From: Bugulina stolonifera
Taxonomy: Eukaryota; Bryozoa; Gymnolaemata; Cheilostomatida; Bugulidae
Direction: 5' to 3'
NCBI GenBank assembly: GCA_935421135.1
Contig: OW285196.1
Coordinates: 620,001 to 684,000, forward strand
Length of the DNA: 64,000 nt
In this document: piece by piece, positions 1 through 12,700 of the stretch
Layout of the letters: each line of letters begins with the position of its first letter
Numbering within the stretch: position 1 is the first letter of the stretch
Made by a program: the position numbers and the translations under genes
The notes under the pieces: generated by a model
Told to the model about the DNA's origin: nothing
What the model saw: the letters and a program-made list of their open reading frames with translations, nothing else
Databases searched by the model: none

Positions 1-143
1 TGTAAATATGTGTGGTACTGTTGATGAAATAGGGCTATATTGTTTACATCATCCTGAACTCCGGATTTTTGTATTGGGGTAACATTCACGGGTGTCCACT
101 CAGTTGGCAATCTCCCCACCTCGATCGATTTGTTGTAAATATT

Positions 144-600
144 GTAATGATTCTGTGTTAGACACACACGAGCACCGATGGGTACGGGTGTGGGAAGGGT
201 CTAAGAGTGGCCAATTAGACTTGCTTCCGTATTACATAAGCTGAGCAGTGTTTATCTGGTGGATGATGTGTGAACGACCCATAAGTCCTAGCTATTGCTT
301 AATGACTAGAGTTCCCATGAGCATGGTCTATGCTAGTTTAGTCACTTCGGGCTACCCAACCCGATGGGACCGAGAGCTGGAAATATGCCATTCTAGAAAA
401 GTAGATGTGTCTTTATTGAACTCAAAGCAATAACTGATTTGACAACACAGAAGCAATCGGCTTATATAGTTTTACATTTCTCGTGCAAACCTCCGGTAAG
501 GTACAACCGCTACTCGGTCTTAAGAATTTGCAATAATACAAAAAGGTACAACGTCAGACCTTTTAGGGTCGGTCATGCACAGAAAACACATATAATCATG
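144..600 (-). mobile_element. LTR fragment (probable solo LTR), minus orientation
   Basis: Read on the minus strand, this stretch has a TATA-like box (ctatataagc, near 460-470) followed by an AATAAA signal (tcaataaagacacatc, near 402-417). Its 3' end is a TGTAATG inverse at 144, the same layout as the LTRs at 631 and 45245. The sequence just inside the terminus resembles the end of the LTR-like copy finishing at 52775. The 5' border near 590-630 is not sharp. I see no coding sequence; the 61-codon open frame at 248-433 lies inside the LTR and looks fortuitous. Confidence 0.5.
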
Positions 601-630
601 TAGATACACGAATTATGAGAGTGGAACTAT

Positions 631-1353
631 TGTAATAGTCACAAATAACTCTAACCTAGCCTCCCGACTACATGACACGGGCATTGCATTACACTTGCTT
701 GTACTAATTGTCTATGTAGTAGATTGTCACTTATATACCTACAATGTGCATTACTGAGCAATTATGTCTTTTTTATACCCATGCAGAGGGCCGGCCTCTC
801 AGAATCGCCTGATATTGATTTTGTACATGATTTGGGTGATTTTAAGCATCTTTTTGTTGTACCCGACCTATTTTGGGTCGGCCATCGGGCTTCTAGCTGC
901 CATATTGTTGCGCAATTTCCAGAAGACACTACATCGTCCTTTTACGACACTATGTTGGCCTTTTTACTAGAACTTCTTTCCCCGGAAGTTCTTATACTAT
1001 ATAAAGCACATTGTTTTTTTGTTCATCGTCTCAGTTCATGCTTGGATCTCAATAAACACACATCTATACTTTAATTATGAATAGTATTTTTATATAGATT
1101 TATTACTTATATACAGAGACTTTCACTCCGTAGATAGGTCATTCCTTGCCTCCCGAACCGCCTTCTAGGCTGGATCACTCTCTTTCTCAGTATAGTAAAC
1201 AAGCATCGACTCGGGATCACATGGGTTGTTTTGAGTAGTTGTTTGACTACTCCTACCTGTTGATCTTTCATGTAATGAGAAGGCCTAGCACCACTCATAG
1301 GCTCTTCATTTTGGACAAGGGACGACAGCACAACCCCCCAAAAAACCATTACA
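631..1353 (+). repeat. 5' long terminal repeat
   Basis: It starts TGTAATAG and ends CCATTACA. It carries a TATA box and a poly(A) signal in the correct order, and it matches 3020-3482 and the reverse complement of 45245-45909. Confidence 0.8.
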
Positions 1354-3019
1354 TTGGTGGCAGCAGTGGGATTCTAAGGTCATACTTTTACAGTACAAGC
1401 AGAAGGAAGGTGACCTCGGACCCGGGAGCTTTAACCACACGAGACTCGTCTAGAGTTTAAAGCGCATTCCCTAGACCTCACACTTCAATACTTCACTAGC
1501 GTTAGGACTCGGACCCGGGAACCCTTTTACGAGAAGGTGACAGAAAGCTGAAGCGCACCCTTAATTCTCATGGTTCCGCTTCTCCCTACGCCGGCTCTTC
1601 ACGACCACGGATCCAGAATAGATCAACAGTGCTCAGTACGTCGTACTAGGCCGACCCGGCCTATAAACTGAAACTCACCTTACCTACTACCCAGAAAACC
1701 TACCGGCATGGACGGACTAAAGGATAATGTACCAGACAGGACAGGACCCCAATACGCTCACATATGATGGACGGCAGGACGTGGAGCTCTTCATAGAGAA
1801 ACTCTCCACCATGGCCAACCGATGCGACTGAAACCCAAGAGCATGTCTCATACGGCTAAGAGACGCACTGCAAGGGCCCGCACTAGAGTGTGGACGGCCC
1901 AGTTCAGTCGGCGAGATATTTGCCCGATTTCGGGATCAATATGGGATGACTGCCTGAGAAGCCCAATGGAAGTTACCTTCCCTCAGACAAGATGCTCATA
2001 CCTCGCTCAGAAGGTATGCCGTCCTCGTCTCCAGAATCATGGCAGCCGCCTTTGACGGAGCGCCACCTGTATCCTTGGAGGAATGGACCCTAGAGAAGTT
2101 TTGCCTCACGGTCAACGATCCCAGTCTACAAAGGTACTGCGCACGGATACAGCCCCACGATTTGGACGACGCTGTAGAGGCCGGAATGTTATTCCAAAAG
2201 GCCCACAATAAAGGAACATTCCCCCCCCCCAGAGGGAGGAACCACCAGATGACCTAATTCAGTCCCTGAGTCGGCCCCAGCTGACCATGTCTCTTCCTCC
2301 CCATCCTCACCGGACAACTCACCACATTGGAGACCAACTCTCAGGACATAGGAGATCCAGACCACTCAACTGGGCCGACGTGGGCGTCTACCTTCCTAGA
2401 AGTCCAAGCCTGCACCCAGGAAGAGCATGCCAACTTCCCCTGGCGACATCAAGGAAGGCTCTCCACCTAAGGTGGCTCGTTCTGCTTCTCCCTGCCTCCT
2501 AATCGAACCTATCGTGGATCGACCTATGCTGGGGGTCTCTCCACATCGCTCTCCCAGAGTCCCTGTACTCCAAAAGGATCACCCTGTGCTCTCTGCCCTG
2601 GAGGACCATCCTACGCCTGTAACTCATGACTACCTTCCTGCCAGAGCACACCTCAGTACCTCCTGCACTTCCAGACCAGTCAGCACTCTCTGTGTCTCCA
2701 GTGCTTCCAGAGCCTGACACTATCCACCATGCATCTCCGGACCCTGACCTTGAAGTGAAGCAATGTCTAGTTGCTATCTAACCCCGGATCCACTTCCTCT
2801 CCAGCCGTCAACAGATTGGCTACTCTCTACGCATACGCCTGGAACCCTTATATGCTCGGAAAATAGCTCTACGCTAGCTAGCAGGACACTACCTAGACCA
2901 GCCCGGACAGCTACGCCTGGTCCGAGCAGACCTAGCCACTGTACTTCGTGAGTCTCCTCTTTATCGTGACATTCTTCATCTTACACTAGCTACAGGGATG
3001 ATCTAGTGTGAGGGGGCTG

Positions 3020-3482
3020 TGTAATAGTCACGTATAGCTCTAACCTAGCCTCAGACTACATGACACTGATTATAATTATATACTTGCATTGCATTACACT
3101 TGCTTGTACTAATTGTCTATGTAGTAGATTGTCACTTATATACCTATAATGTGCATTACTGAGCATGTAAAGAGGGCCGACCTCTCAGAATCGCCTGATA
3201 TTGATTTTGTACATGATTTTGATGATTTTAAGCATCTTTTGTTGCACCATCGGGCTTCCAGCCGCCATATTGTTGCGCAATTTCCGGACGACACTACATC
3301 GTCTTTTTACGACACTACATCGGCCCTTTTACCGGAACTTCCTCTGGAAGTTCTTATACTATATAAAGCACATTGATTTTATGCTCATCGTCTCAGTTCA
3401 TGCTTGGATCTCAATAAAGACACATCTATACTTTAAATATGAATAGTAGTACGAGACACATTTTTTATATAGATTTATTACC
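3020..3482 (+). repeat. 3' long terminal repeat, truncated
   Basis: It is a direct copy of the first 450 or so bases of the LTR at 631, with a short deletion where the first copy has TTGTACCCGACC-like sequence. It stops shortly after the AATAAA region, so the terminal CATTACA end is missing. Confidence 0.8.
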
Positions 3483-3960
3483 TAATATTTCGTTGTATAG
3501 TAATGCTAAAACTACCATTTAAAGGAGATAAAGGACAAAACATATTAAAAGCAATGAATAAGAAATGTAGAGACGTACTCAAAAACAAAATACACACACG
3601 AATAGTATACACAGGCAATAGACTAAGTGAATTTTTTAACATGAAAAATAAAACAAGTAAACGCCATGAGAATGATATCATTCACAGAATTACTTGCTCA
3701 GATGTTAATTGCAGAAAAGAATATATTGGCGAAACAGCTGGAAGCTAGAAGAAAGGATCAAAGAACACAGAGATACAAACACAGGGCAATTGGCAGTAGC
3801 ACAACATAGCATTAAAGAAGGACATGGCAACTTCACTAAAAAAATATACAATGTAACTATACTATGAAAAAAGACAGATCCAAGAACAATATTAGGAGAA
3901 AAATATTAGAGGCACTACACATCAGACAGAACAAACCAAAATTAAACGTACAAGGATAAT
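3483..3960 (+). pseudogene. Penelope-like element fragment with decayed GIY-YIG domain
   Basis: The frame from 3503 reads LPFKGDKGQ, then RIVYTGNRLSEFF, then a cysteine pair and EYIGETAG. This is the linker plus the YIG motif seen at the C terminus of Penelope-like retroelements. A frameshift and stop after position 3746 separate it from the continuation near 3750-3860 (EERIKEHRD, then an H-x-H-like GHGNFTKK), which fits the rest of a GIY-YIG nuclease. No reverse transcriptase is present. It abuts the truncated 3' LTR, so one of the two insertions cut the other. Confidence 0.65.
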
Positions 3961-3986
3961 CTTACCCCCTAAAACTATTTTGCAAT

Positions 3987-4579
3987 TGGGTCTGTCCATA
4001 ATCACCGTTGCAACACTTAGAGAACATATCTGAATGTAACCACTTATTTAACAATGTCCAAACTTATTGAACAGAATAGGCTGATAGAGCTTAAAATTAT
4101 CTACGCTGTCCTAAAATGTGTGTCACCGCTGCAATGTCAGAGAAATAGAATTCTCCAACATGTTCTGCCGTTATTGAAAATTCTGTGATTTGTGTTGTGA
4201 TGTTATCTGTCACCGTTACAACAAGGGCTAAGCCTTCAAATAAAGACATGTATTTGGAAAACTGTACTATTTTCATAACTTTTAATGGTTGTCATAGCAA
4301 ACATGCACTACAAGAAACTACTAATATAAATTATAGTTGTTCAAACAGCTCCTTGTGATTCTATGAGCGCTTCAAACTTACTCACATTTTGAGCTCGAAA
4401 TGCCGTCAACATTATTGTGCATCTGACAGTAATTCTTTTGATCAATACATTGTGGTATTTGTTGATAAATTGTGGAACTATGCAATTTCAGATGTTCTCT
4501 AACAGGTTTTGGAAGAAAAAATGTGAAAATCTCATTTTGAAAATTTGCCACAAATTTCATTTATTTATGGACAGACCCA
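3987..4579. mobile_element. MITE-like element with 15-bp terminal inverted repeats
   Basis: The left end TGGGTCTGTCCATAA (3987-4001) is the reverse complement of TTATGGACAGACCCA (4565-4579). The 593 bp between them are AT-rich and have no convincing coding capacity. I cannot see an unambiguous target-site duplication, so the superfamily is not assigned. It sits directly after the Penelope-like fragment. Confidence 0.55.
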
Positions 4580-6640
4580 TATACATGTATTAGATAAATT
4601 GGTGAAACTCCCTTACACAGGTGTGTATATTTTATAGGCTTCAACCTTTTACCTTTTCCTTATAGCTGTTGTTCAAATAAAATTACTGGTGCTATATACT
4701 AAAGTCTGCAGGTAGGTTGTGACAAGGAAAATACGTGTATTTCATTGTATAATACTTTTGTTCATTATAGCTAGGTTGATAAGCTTCAACTCCTTCCCTT
4801 CTCTAATGTTGATGTCAATGTCATAGCTGTTTTGTTGAATTACTATAGTTTTCATACTGTTGCAGTTACGTGCTGTTGCTGTGTGTGTTTATTTTGACAA
4901 AATATACTGTAAAATGTTGTAGATCAGCATTTTGTAATAAATAAAGAAGTTGTTTTCTCTTTGGCTACATGTATTGTTATTACAGTGAGAGAAAGATAAG
5001 GGGAGTTGTCATGTTTTAAATAGTATAGATACAGGCTATTCATTCTTACAATCAATGCAGCAGTAATACAAAATTGAAGGACACAAAGCACACGGTGTAG
5101 TTTAAAATATGAGGAATGGTCTGCATTTGTACTGTGTACTCTGTGTGATGAGGTTACTCATTAGCTATCAACCGTAATTAAAAATTGTCCTCCTTGTTTT
5201 GTCTTGCTGAAATGGGAGAACAACTTCTAATTATGGTCTGCAGCTTCTGAGTGAGCAATGCACCCTCTAGGAAAGGCCCTAAGATTGCAGGTAGGTACCG
5301 TGTACCCACCTCATTTGTTCCACTTTGAACACTGTGTACAATACTAATCTGTACGATTATATGCACCCGGCACATATAATCGTATGAGGAGGGCAAACGG
5401 TGCATTGCACCGTTTGCCCTCCTCATTTGTTCCACTTTGAACACTGTGTGAGGCACTCAGCAGTTCGGTGTACGTCTATGGTGAGGTCAGCCTCTCGAAG
5501 CAGAACTTTAGATCAACCATCCTTGAGGCCAGGAGGGAATTTGGCAACTCCGTTTGCTTCAATGTTATGTGTACGCCCAGAAATTGTCTTTTATGACAGG
5601 AGGCTAAGCTGGTAGTCTTTGTGGAATTGACGATAGAAGTGGTAATTAAGAGTTTTTCACACTCCATAGATTGACTGAGAATCATGTCATCTGTTTCGGC
5701 TGCATCATTGCATGTAATTGCATAACTTACTCAGTTGGGTGGTTTCGTTTGTTTTTTACCAGAACAGAACAGAATATAAGCATTTCTTGCACTTGTGGTT
5801 CAAGCTTTAAAGTGAAAGTCCAATAAAAATACTATACCTTTTAATATTGTAGTTCGGCTTGGTGCCAAAAACACTGCTTGTTAAAACTCAATCGCTTCAG
5901 AAATGTTCGGAAGCTGGTAATTGATAGAGAAAATGGAATCGTACAAAGCAGCAACTTGCAAAGTATAAAAATGAGAGTGGTCTTCTCTTCGTAAGTTGTC
6001 CCGTTCATCGAGGTAGGGGAGATAACTCTATAGTCCTACCGATTCCTGTGCGACAAATCGTTACCAAGCAACGGAGATTCTATTTCGGTTGCGACAATAG
6101 CGGCATCTTCACTATTATTATAACGGGTGTACCTGTACACACCACCACAAAGTCCTGAAGGTACACCCATAGTCGCATAGTGGGTGCAAGGTGTTATTGT
6201 ACCACTTTGTACCTGCAGGACTTCGAGGTAGTGAGGCTAGACAACTTCCAAACTACTTTTTTCCTGCTGAAATTCTGAGGATAAGGATGTCGTCATTGTT
6301 TTTAAAAATGATTTAGAGTATGTTGTGGAATATTATACCTACAGTTGAAATTACATGTATTTGAAGATTATTAGATAATAATATGCATGGTAACAGGTTT
6401 TTGCTTTACGGTTCAGCGTTTGGTCAAATATTGTATTATAGGATAGCTGAGAACCATCAAGGTAATGCTTTATTGTGAGTGGCAGACACTGGTTGTATTG
6501 CCTGGTAGGTACTAGAGTAAGACTGCATGTGCATGGATATGGTGAGAGATTGTACTTGCTTTTGCACAGCAACACATTCATGGACAATCATATAAATCAT
6601 ATGAATCAGATGAAGTGTCAGCATCCACAGTAGCATTGTA
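4580..6640. other. Gene-free stretch with one palindrome cluster
   Basis: I see no exon-like sequence on either strand. The open frames at 5178-5685 lie across a palindrome and a MITE-related segment and have no recognisable motif. Imperfect inverted copies of an accaccacaaagtcctg-like segment occur around 6140-6230. This is probably the 3' flank of the gene ending at 6786 plus old repeats. Confidence 0.5.
5352..5426. repeat. Two adjacent perfect palindromes
   Basis: The first is a 12-bp perfect inverted repeat, TACGATTATATG (5352-5363) and CATATAATCGTA (5373-5384), with a 9-bp loop. The second has 21-bp arms, 5384-5404 and 5406-5426, separated by one base. Flanking text (ccactttgaacactg, on both sides) resembles the terminus of the hAT-like MITE at 49302-49621. 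Confidence 0.85.
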
Positions 6641-6643
6641 CAT

Positions 6644-6649
6644 TTTATT
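6644..6649 (-). promoter_or_regulatory. Poly(A) signal of the IgGFc-binding-like gene
   Basis: AATAAA on the minus strand (tttatt on plus), about 140 bases downstream of the TAG stop at 6786-6788. Confidence 0.6.
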
Positions 6650-6785
6650 TAAAGAACAAAACAGAATAACAAACATACCACCAAACAGACAGACATTCAA
6701 GCTCTGTGCCAAAATTTGCAGCACAATCTGAGTAAAAAGTAAAAGAAGGGTATGAGAGCGTAGATTATATTAGAAGAGTATTTGT

Positions 6786-9700
6786 CTACAATACACCTAC
6801 TCCAGGAGGGTGTAGAGATGGGCCAATAGGAATACAGTAGCTTTCACGATCAGCCAATCCCACTAGGTAACCTGAGAACCCATCATCGTTAATATGGGTG
6901 ATAGAGACAGTCTGAACAAGGCTTGATACAATCATGAAATTGTAAACTTTGTATTCTGTGCCATAAACCCAGTGTGTAGAGTTGTGCACAAGAAAAGTGC
7001 TGGACATCATTGGCTCACCATTCACTCTCATACCTGAAACATTAACAGACTACTTACAACCTGGTAAGCATGATACCTATAAGGGATATTACAGTTGTTG
7101 GTGATAAAGTGACGCTGCCTGCCTGCCTACCACCAAGGTCTTGTACCTTGTACATGTACCTACCACTAAAGTTTTGTAGTAGTGACAAGCTACCTACCAC
7201 CAAGGTCTTGACAGATGATGGTAAGGTAGTTAGTGTAGTCAGGGTTTGATCTGTAGTATCCTTGAGAGTACTGTGGAGTGGTCAGAGTGATCTCTTTTAT
7301 GAATTGAGAAGTAGGTGGTACTAACATCAGACAAGGGTCCCCCTGTTCAGGATTGTCTGCTCCTCTCTGAGATTGGAGTGACTGCATCACCATAACTGGC
7401 CTGTGAGTCAGTGTTTATGTAAAATGTACAAGTAAAAATACAAGTATTATACACTGTATACAGTATATGCACTGCCAATAGAGGTCACAATGGTTATATT
7501 GGTGGTAGAGGAGAAAGGGTGACACAACTAGAGGAAATTGGAATAATGTAAGTAAACCAACTGGTCTATCAACCTACTACTACTACCTAATGTTTATGTA
7601 CATGAATGTAGATCAATACCTATTGGATGTAAGTTGAACTGGTTTGTTTCTGGTTAATAACAAATCATGGTAGCTACTAGATTCTTTAACAGAAAACGTC
7701 TCTCTGGTAGAATTGGGCAAGGTGTAGTAACATTCAGTCTCTCCCTCTGGAGTGAACACACGGAAAAGGTCTCCAACAGACCTGTCAAACACCACAATGT
7801 GCACATACCATGATACGAGATGACACTACATTTTAGGTGCATATCTTTAGTAGACTTGTCATACACCAAACACCAAAATGCACATGTCCTTGACAATGGT
7901 AAGTTAAGTTATGTTCATTATAATATATAGCTATGATTAGTGAACAACAGTATGGCTTCATGCCAGGGAGAAGTACAGTACAGTAGATGCTATATTGCCT
8001 TTAAGGATGGTAATGAAGTAGAGGGAATGTCATAGTGAACTCCACTGTGTTTTGTGGATTTGAAAAAGGCATACGACAGGGTACCAAGGGAAGAGATATG
8101 GCACTGTTTAAGATCAGAGAAGATATACTGCAAAACTTGCTTAATTCAAATTCCAAGGGACCAAGGCTGATAGTTTGAACCAATCAAAGTTTTGAATTAT
8201 CAGAGGCTGAATTAAGCAAGTTCCATTGTATGTGAGAGTGATACAGGATATGTATGAGGGAAGTGTGACATCACCAAAGAGTGCAGTGGGTATGGCGGAA
8301 TGCAACGTGAAAGTGAGTATACACCAAGGCTCGGCACTGAGCCCATTCAAATTTGCAATATTGATGAATAGATGGTATGGACATGTGGTAAGGAGAGATG
8401 AAAATTATCTGGGGAAGAGAGTAATGAACATGGAAATACTGGGAGTAAGAAGAAGGGGAAGACCAAGAGAAGATTTCTCGATATGGTAAGAAGTGGTAAG
8501 ATATTAGAGCAGTAGGTGTGAAAGAGAAGGATGCTAATAACAGACAGACAGGCAAAGGTATAACTACCAGACTGTAGGTATAAATACTTGACGAGGATTA
8601 TAACTACCTGGTGTGTGATGGTACAAGAATATGAACCTGATCATATGCTTCATAAGGAGGAAGTTGGGAAACCATGTGATCCCTGGAGGCTGACGATCCC
8701 ACACTAGTTCTGATGTTTCCGGAGAAAACAGCAAACTGCTTGTTTCCACGAATATGTGAGCCAGTAAGGTCGCCTGCTGATTGAGCCTAAAAGAATTATT
8801 GACATGACAATATATCATATTATACATGATGGTCAGGTCATTGGTATAGATATGCTAACCAAACACACAACAATGCAGATTAAATAAATGCGTAGACCCA
8901 CCTGAAACACCTCGTACATGTTAAGCTGTATTGCCAGGTTGGTTTGGTTGGCACCAAGCCAGTTTATCTCAGACTTTAAAGTTATCTTAAAATCAGTGGT
9001 TCCAGATCTGACGGGTACAATAGCAAACTGAGTGGCCTGGGTGGCAGGAGAGAAACTAATCGTGTAGTAATTCATGCCTGAAAGTCATAATAGGAACATG
9101 AGATAAACCTGTGATAGACCATGACATTACAGCTAATAGTGATACGCTTACAGCCATGACATTACAGCTAATAGTGATACGCTTACAGCCATGACATTAC
9201 AGCTAATAGTGATACGCTTACAGCCATGACATGACAGCTAATAGTGATACGCTTACAGCCATGACATTACAGCTAATAGTGATACGCTTACAACCATGTC
9301 ACGCTTACAACCATGTCACGCTTACAACCATGTCACGCTTACAACCATGTCACGCTTACAACCATGTCACGCTTACAACCATGTCACGCACAGCTACAGT
9401 GATGCGCTTACATGTTAACTCACCAAGATTGCTTGCTTCGAAGACAATGAAGGCATCCGCTGAAAATGTCTCCTTGTTCACAGCCATGACAGTTACGGGA
9501 TGATTGCAGACGAGTGTAACAGCATTATGGTGCTTACCACTTCCATATGTCTTCAGAGCAGCAGAGACGGCAAACTGAAGATAATAATAATAATGGTGAC
9601 AATAATAATAATTAATATTCATGGTGCCAAACAATTCTTTAATGTGGCTGCCCAATAACAAAGCTAGTCGAGGGGCCACCACAGCTCCTAGAGCTGGATA

Positions 9701-12700
9701 TTATTATAGCCCAATATGGCACGGAGGGAAAACCTTCTTCGGGACGAAAACCTCCAGGTCATTGGCGGGACTTGAACCTACATCCTTGCAGATAACTTGT
9801 GTCATTGCTGCAAGACCAGACTGACTAGAGCTAGACCACTAGGCCAGTGAAATATGGATAGACAGGAGCAGTTTCCTGTCAGCGTATTCAACCCCTCAGT
9901 GATAGTAATGAATCCCCTTCATGGTGAGCATAACAAAGCTTGGCATATCAGATTTAAAGGTAACAAGCAACAGCCACTAGCAAAATGACAACCTTCGCTC
10001 ATAGATCAACCAGCAGGTAACACGAAACGCAGGTAACACGAAACTGCAGGTAACACGAGACTTGCAAAGGGAGCAATAACATTACGTGTAACTTCACTTA
10101 CTCGAATACTAGGTGCAATCTGATTGGTAGAGCTAGGAGTGTGTGTGACCCCTGTTGTCTTCAAGTTGGTGTGTATGAAGAGCTCACATGAAGTTTCATC
10201 AGTTGAGGTTGAAGACGGGCTAGCATAGATCTCCAGGGCAAAGTTGCGAGGTCGTTCTACATTATTCTCTAGGAATACCTGGATATAAGAGTCAGTGTAT
10301 CAGCAGCCCATTGTATGCGATAAATACAGTCATGTAGTATAGTCTGCATAGCTCAAGTTCTTACCATTGTATAGTTATACCCAGAGGGAGGGGATGCAAG
10401 GTCCTCATCCACACGATAATCTCCGTCATCATCAACCCCATTGTATACCTCTTCATCTACCATTCCATCACAGTCATTATCTATGCCATCTCCAGCATCC
10501 CCCCTGCCAGGTGTACACTAAAACAGTCATATGCTTTAGTGGTCATACTCTATACGTGTACATATCTGCAAACTCACCAGTCCCAATTAGTACTATACTG
10601 ATATAAACAAAACCAATACTGTGTGCATTCATATACTGACCATAGTTAGAGCAGGTGAAGAGGGCTTGAGCACTGGTGGAAGTTTAAGGCCGACAGCATT
10701 ACCATAGGTTTCCCTATCAGACCTCCCAAATACTAGAGCCATCCACATCACATTCCTGTCAGTACTGGTAATGGAGCTCTGACCTGCAGTAGTCCAATTC
10801 ATTACTTACTAGCCATGCCTAACTACCTGCTAACTACCCATGCCTAACTACCTGCTAACTACCCATGCCTAACTACCTGCTAACTAGCCATGCCTAACTA
10901 CCTGCTAACTAGCCATGCCTAACTACCTGCTAACTAGCCATGCCTAACTACCTGCTAACTAGCCATGCCTAACTACCTGCTAACTAGCCATGCCTAACTA
11001 CCTGCTAACTACCCATGCCTAACTACCTGCTAACTAGCCATGCCTAACTACCTGCTAACTACTTGTTAATTACCTGCTAACTACTTGTTAATTACCTGCT
11101 AACTACTTGTTAATTACCTGCTAACTACCTGCTAACAAGCTAGTAGGAATTTGAAGCTAGTCAAAATACCACCGATCAGTAGAGTTGCTATTTACTGAAA
11201 CAGTGTTAGTGAAGTAAGAGTCAAATGTGCACAACAAAGTCAAATGTACAGTGAACGGAACAGGGAAAGATACAATGTTAGTGGTGCAAAACAACAGTGT
11301 TGGAAATGTACAGCAAAGTAACGTACATATATTAAAACATACAAGTGACATTTATATAGTTACTCAATAACCAACCTTGACCTGCCAAGTACAAATTTAA
11401 AATTTTGGCTATTATTTGCACCATTGCGATAACTATAGATGATAATATGTAGTACATGTAGTGTTTTAGTAACTACAAGAGAAATAATTATAGTACACAT
11501 TACAACTACAGTGTAATAGAACAGTCATGCAACTAAACGTTCTACACCTACCGGTTCGCACAGTAAATGACACTCCTCCATGGTTGCTCCCGGGTATTCT
11601 CATCCAGGTGTTCAGCTCACCAAGGTTCTGCACGCTGAGGTCAGGATGCAGGAACTGCAACGTTCCTCTCTTCTCCCAGTCAACAGTAATAATGACAGAG
11701 TTATTGAAGGCAACTTGTTGCTCATTTTCATCTAGTTGGCCGGTAAGTGGCGTGACAAACCTGTAGTTGTTAGTCCAGTCCTCTTCAGGTATCACAACAA
11801 TGGCTGCCGGGTCAGTGTCTCGCTGAGTTGCAGACTTGGAGAGTTGAATGAGAAGGATTGGAGCAGAGGCCTGCCAATGCAATAGACTAGAGTTAGTTAC
11901 AGTGTACAAGACACTACAGCTACAGTATAAAGAATGACCGACAAATTATTTACCCGAATATGGAGAGGAGAAGAACTTTGAAGATCTATGTCAGTGTGAG
12001 ACCCGCTGTTGGCGAGCAGAATTGACTTGGACCTGGTAGCAGTACCTTCAGTGTAATAGTAGGTGACATTGGTGTTTTGATCTCTAGCTATTACCTTGAA
12101 AACGTCACCGATAGGTGAAGCCCCTACAACATGTATGAGTGAGACCATCACCTGGGCTATATTTATACAGATAGCTGTCACAGCATGCGTTAAACTGTCA
12201 CAGCATGCGTTAAACTGTCACAGCATGCGTTAAACTGTCACAGCATGCGTACAGCCACTGCAGCATGCGTACAGCCACTGCAGCATGCGTACAGCCACTG
12301 CAGCATGCGTACAGCCACTGCAGCATGCGTACAGCCACTGGCACACAGCAGCATGCGTACAGCCACTGGCACACAGCAGCATGCGTACAGCCACTGGCAC
12401 ACAGCAGCATGCGTACAGCCACTGGCACACAGCAGCATGCGTACAGCCACTGCAGCATGTATACAACCACTACAGATACTCGCAACCAGCGATGTCTACT
12501 TACTAGGAGTCGGTATTGTAGAGAAAGAGCGACCCCAGGAGCGAGCAGGTGGCAGCTGTTCAACAAGGTGATCCCTAGAGCTCTTAGATATGGGAATACG
12601 AGCTCGAACATTGCCAGAGAAGAAAGAGAAGGGTTCACCATTCTTGCTGTAGACTTTGGTGCCAGTCAGGTCATCCTTGGACTGGATTTCTAGAACCTGG

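Larger units (their letters stand above)
631..3482 (+). mobile_element. Non-autonomous LTR retrotransposon with gag remnant
   Basis: Two direct repeats bound the element. The 5' LTR (631-1353, 723 bp) runs from TGTAATAG to CCATTACA and has a TATA box (ctatataaagc, near 998) and an AATAAA (near 1051). The 3' LTR starts at 3020 and is cut off near 3482, where a Penelope-like fragment begins. A putative primer-binding site, tggtggcagcagtgggat, follows the 5' LTR at 1355. A purine tract (tgagggggc, near 3009) precedes the 3' LTR. The 1.67 kb interior keeps only broken gag-like coding, for example an open piece at 2039-2257, and shows no reverse transcriptase or integrase. The LTRs belong to the family at 45245-46929. 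Confidence 0.8.

Noticed and set aside
12210..12693. Open frames of 140-143 codons on both strands
   Set aside because: Both are repeat translations of the cagcatgcgtacagccactg array. The real exon in this region is only 12504-12729 on minus.
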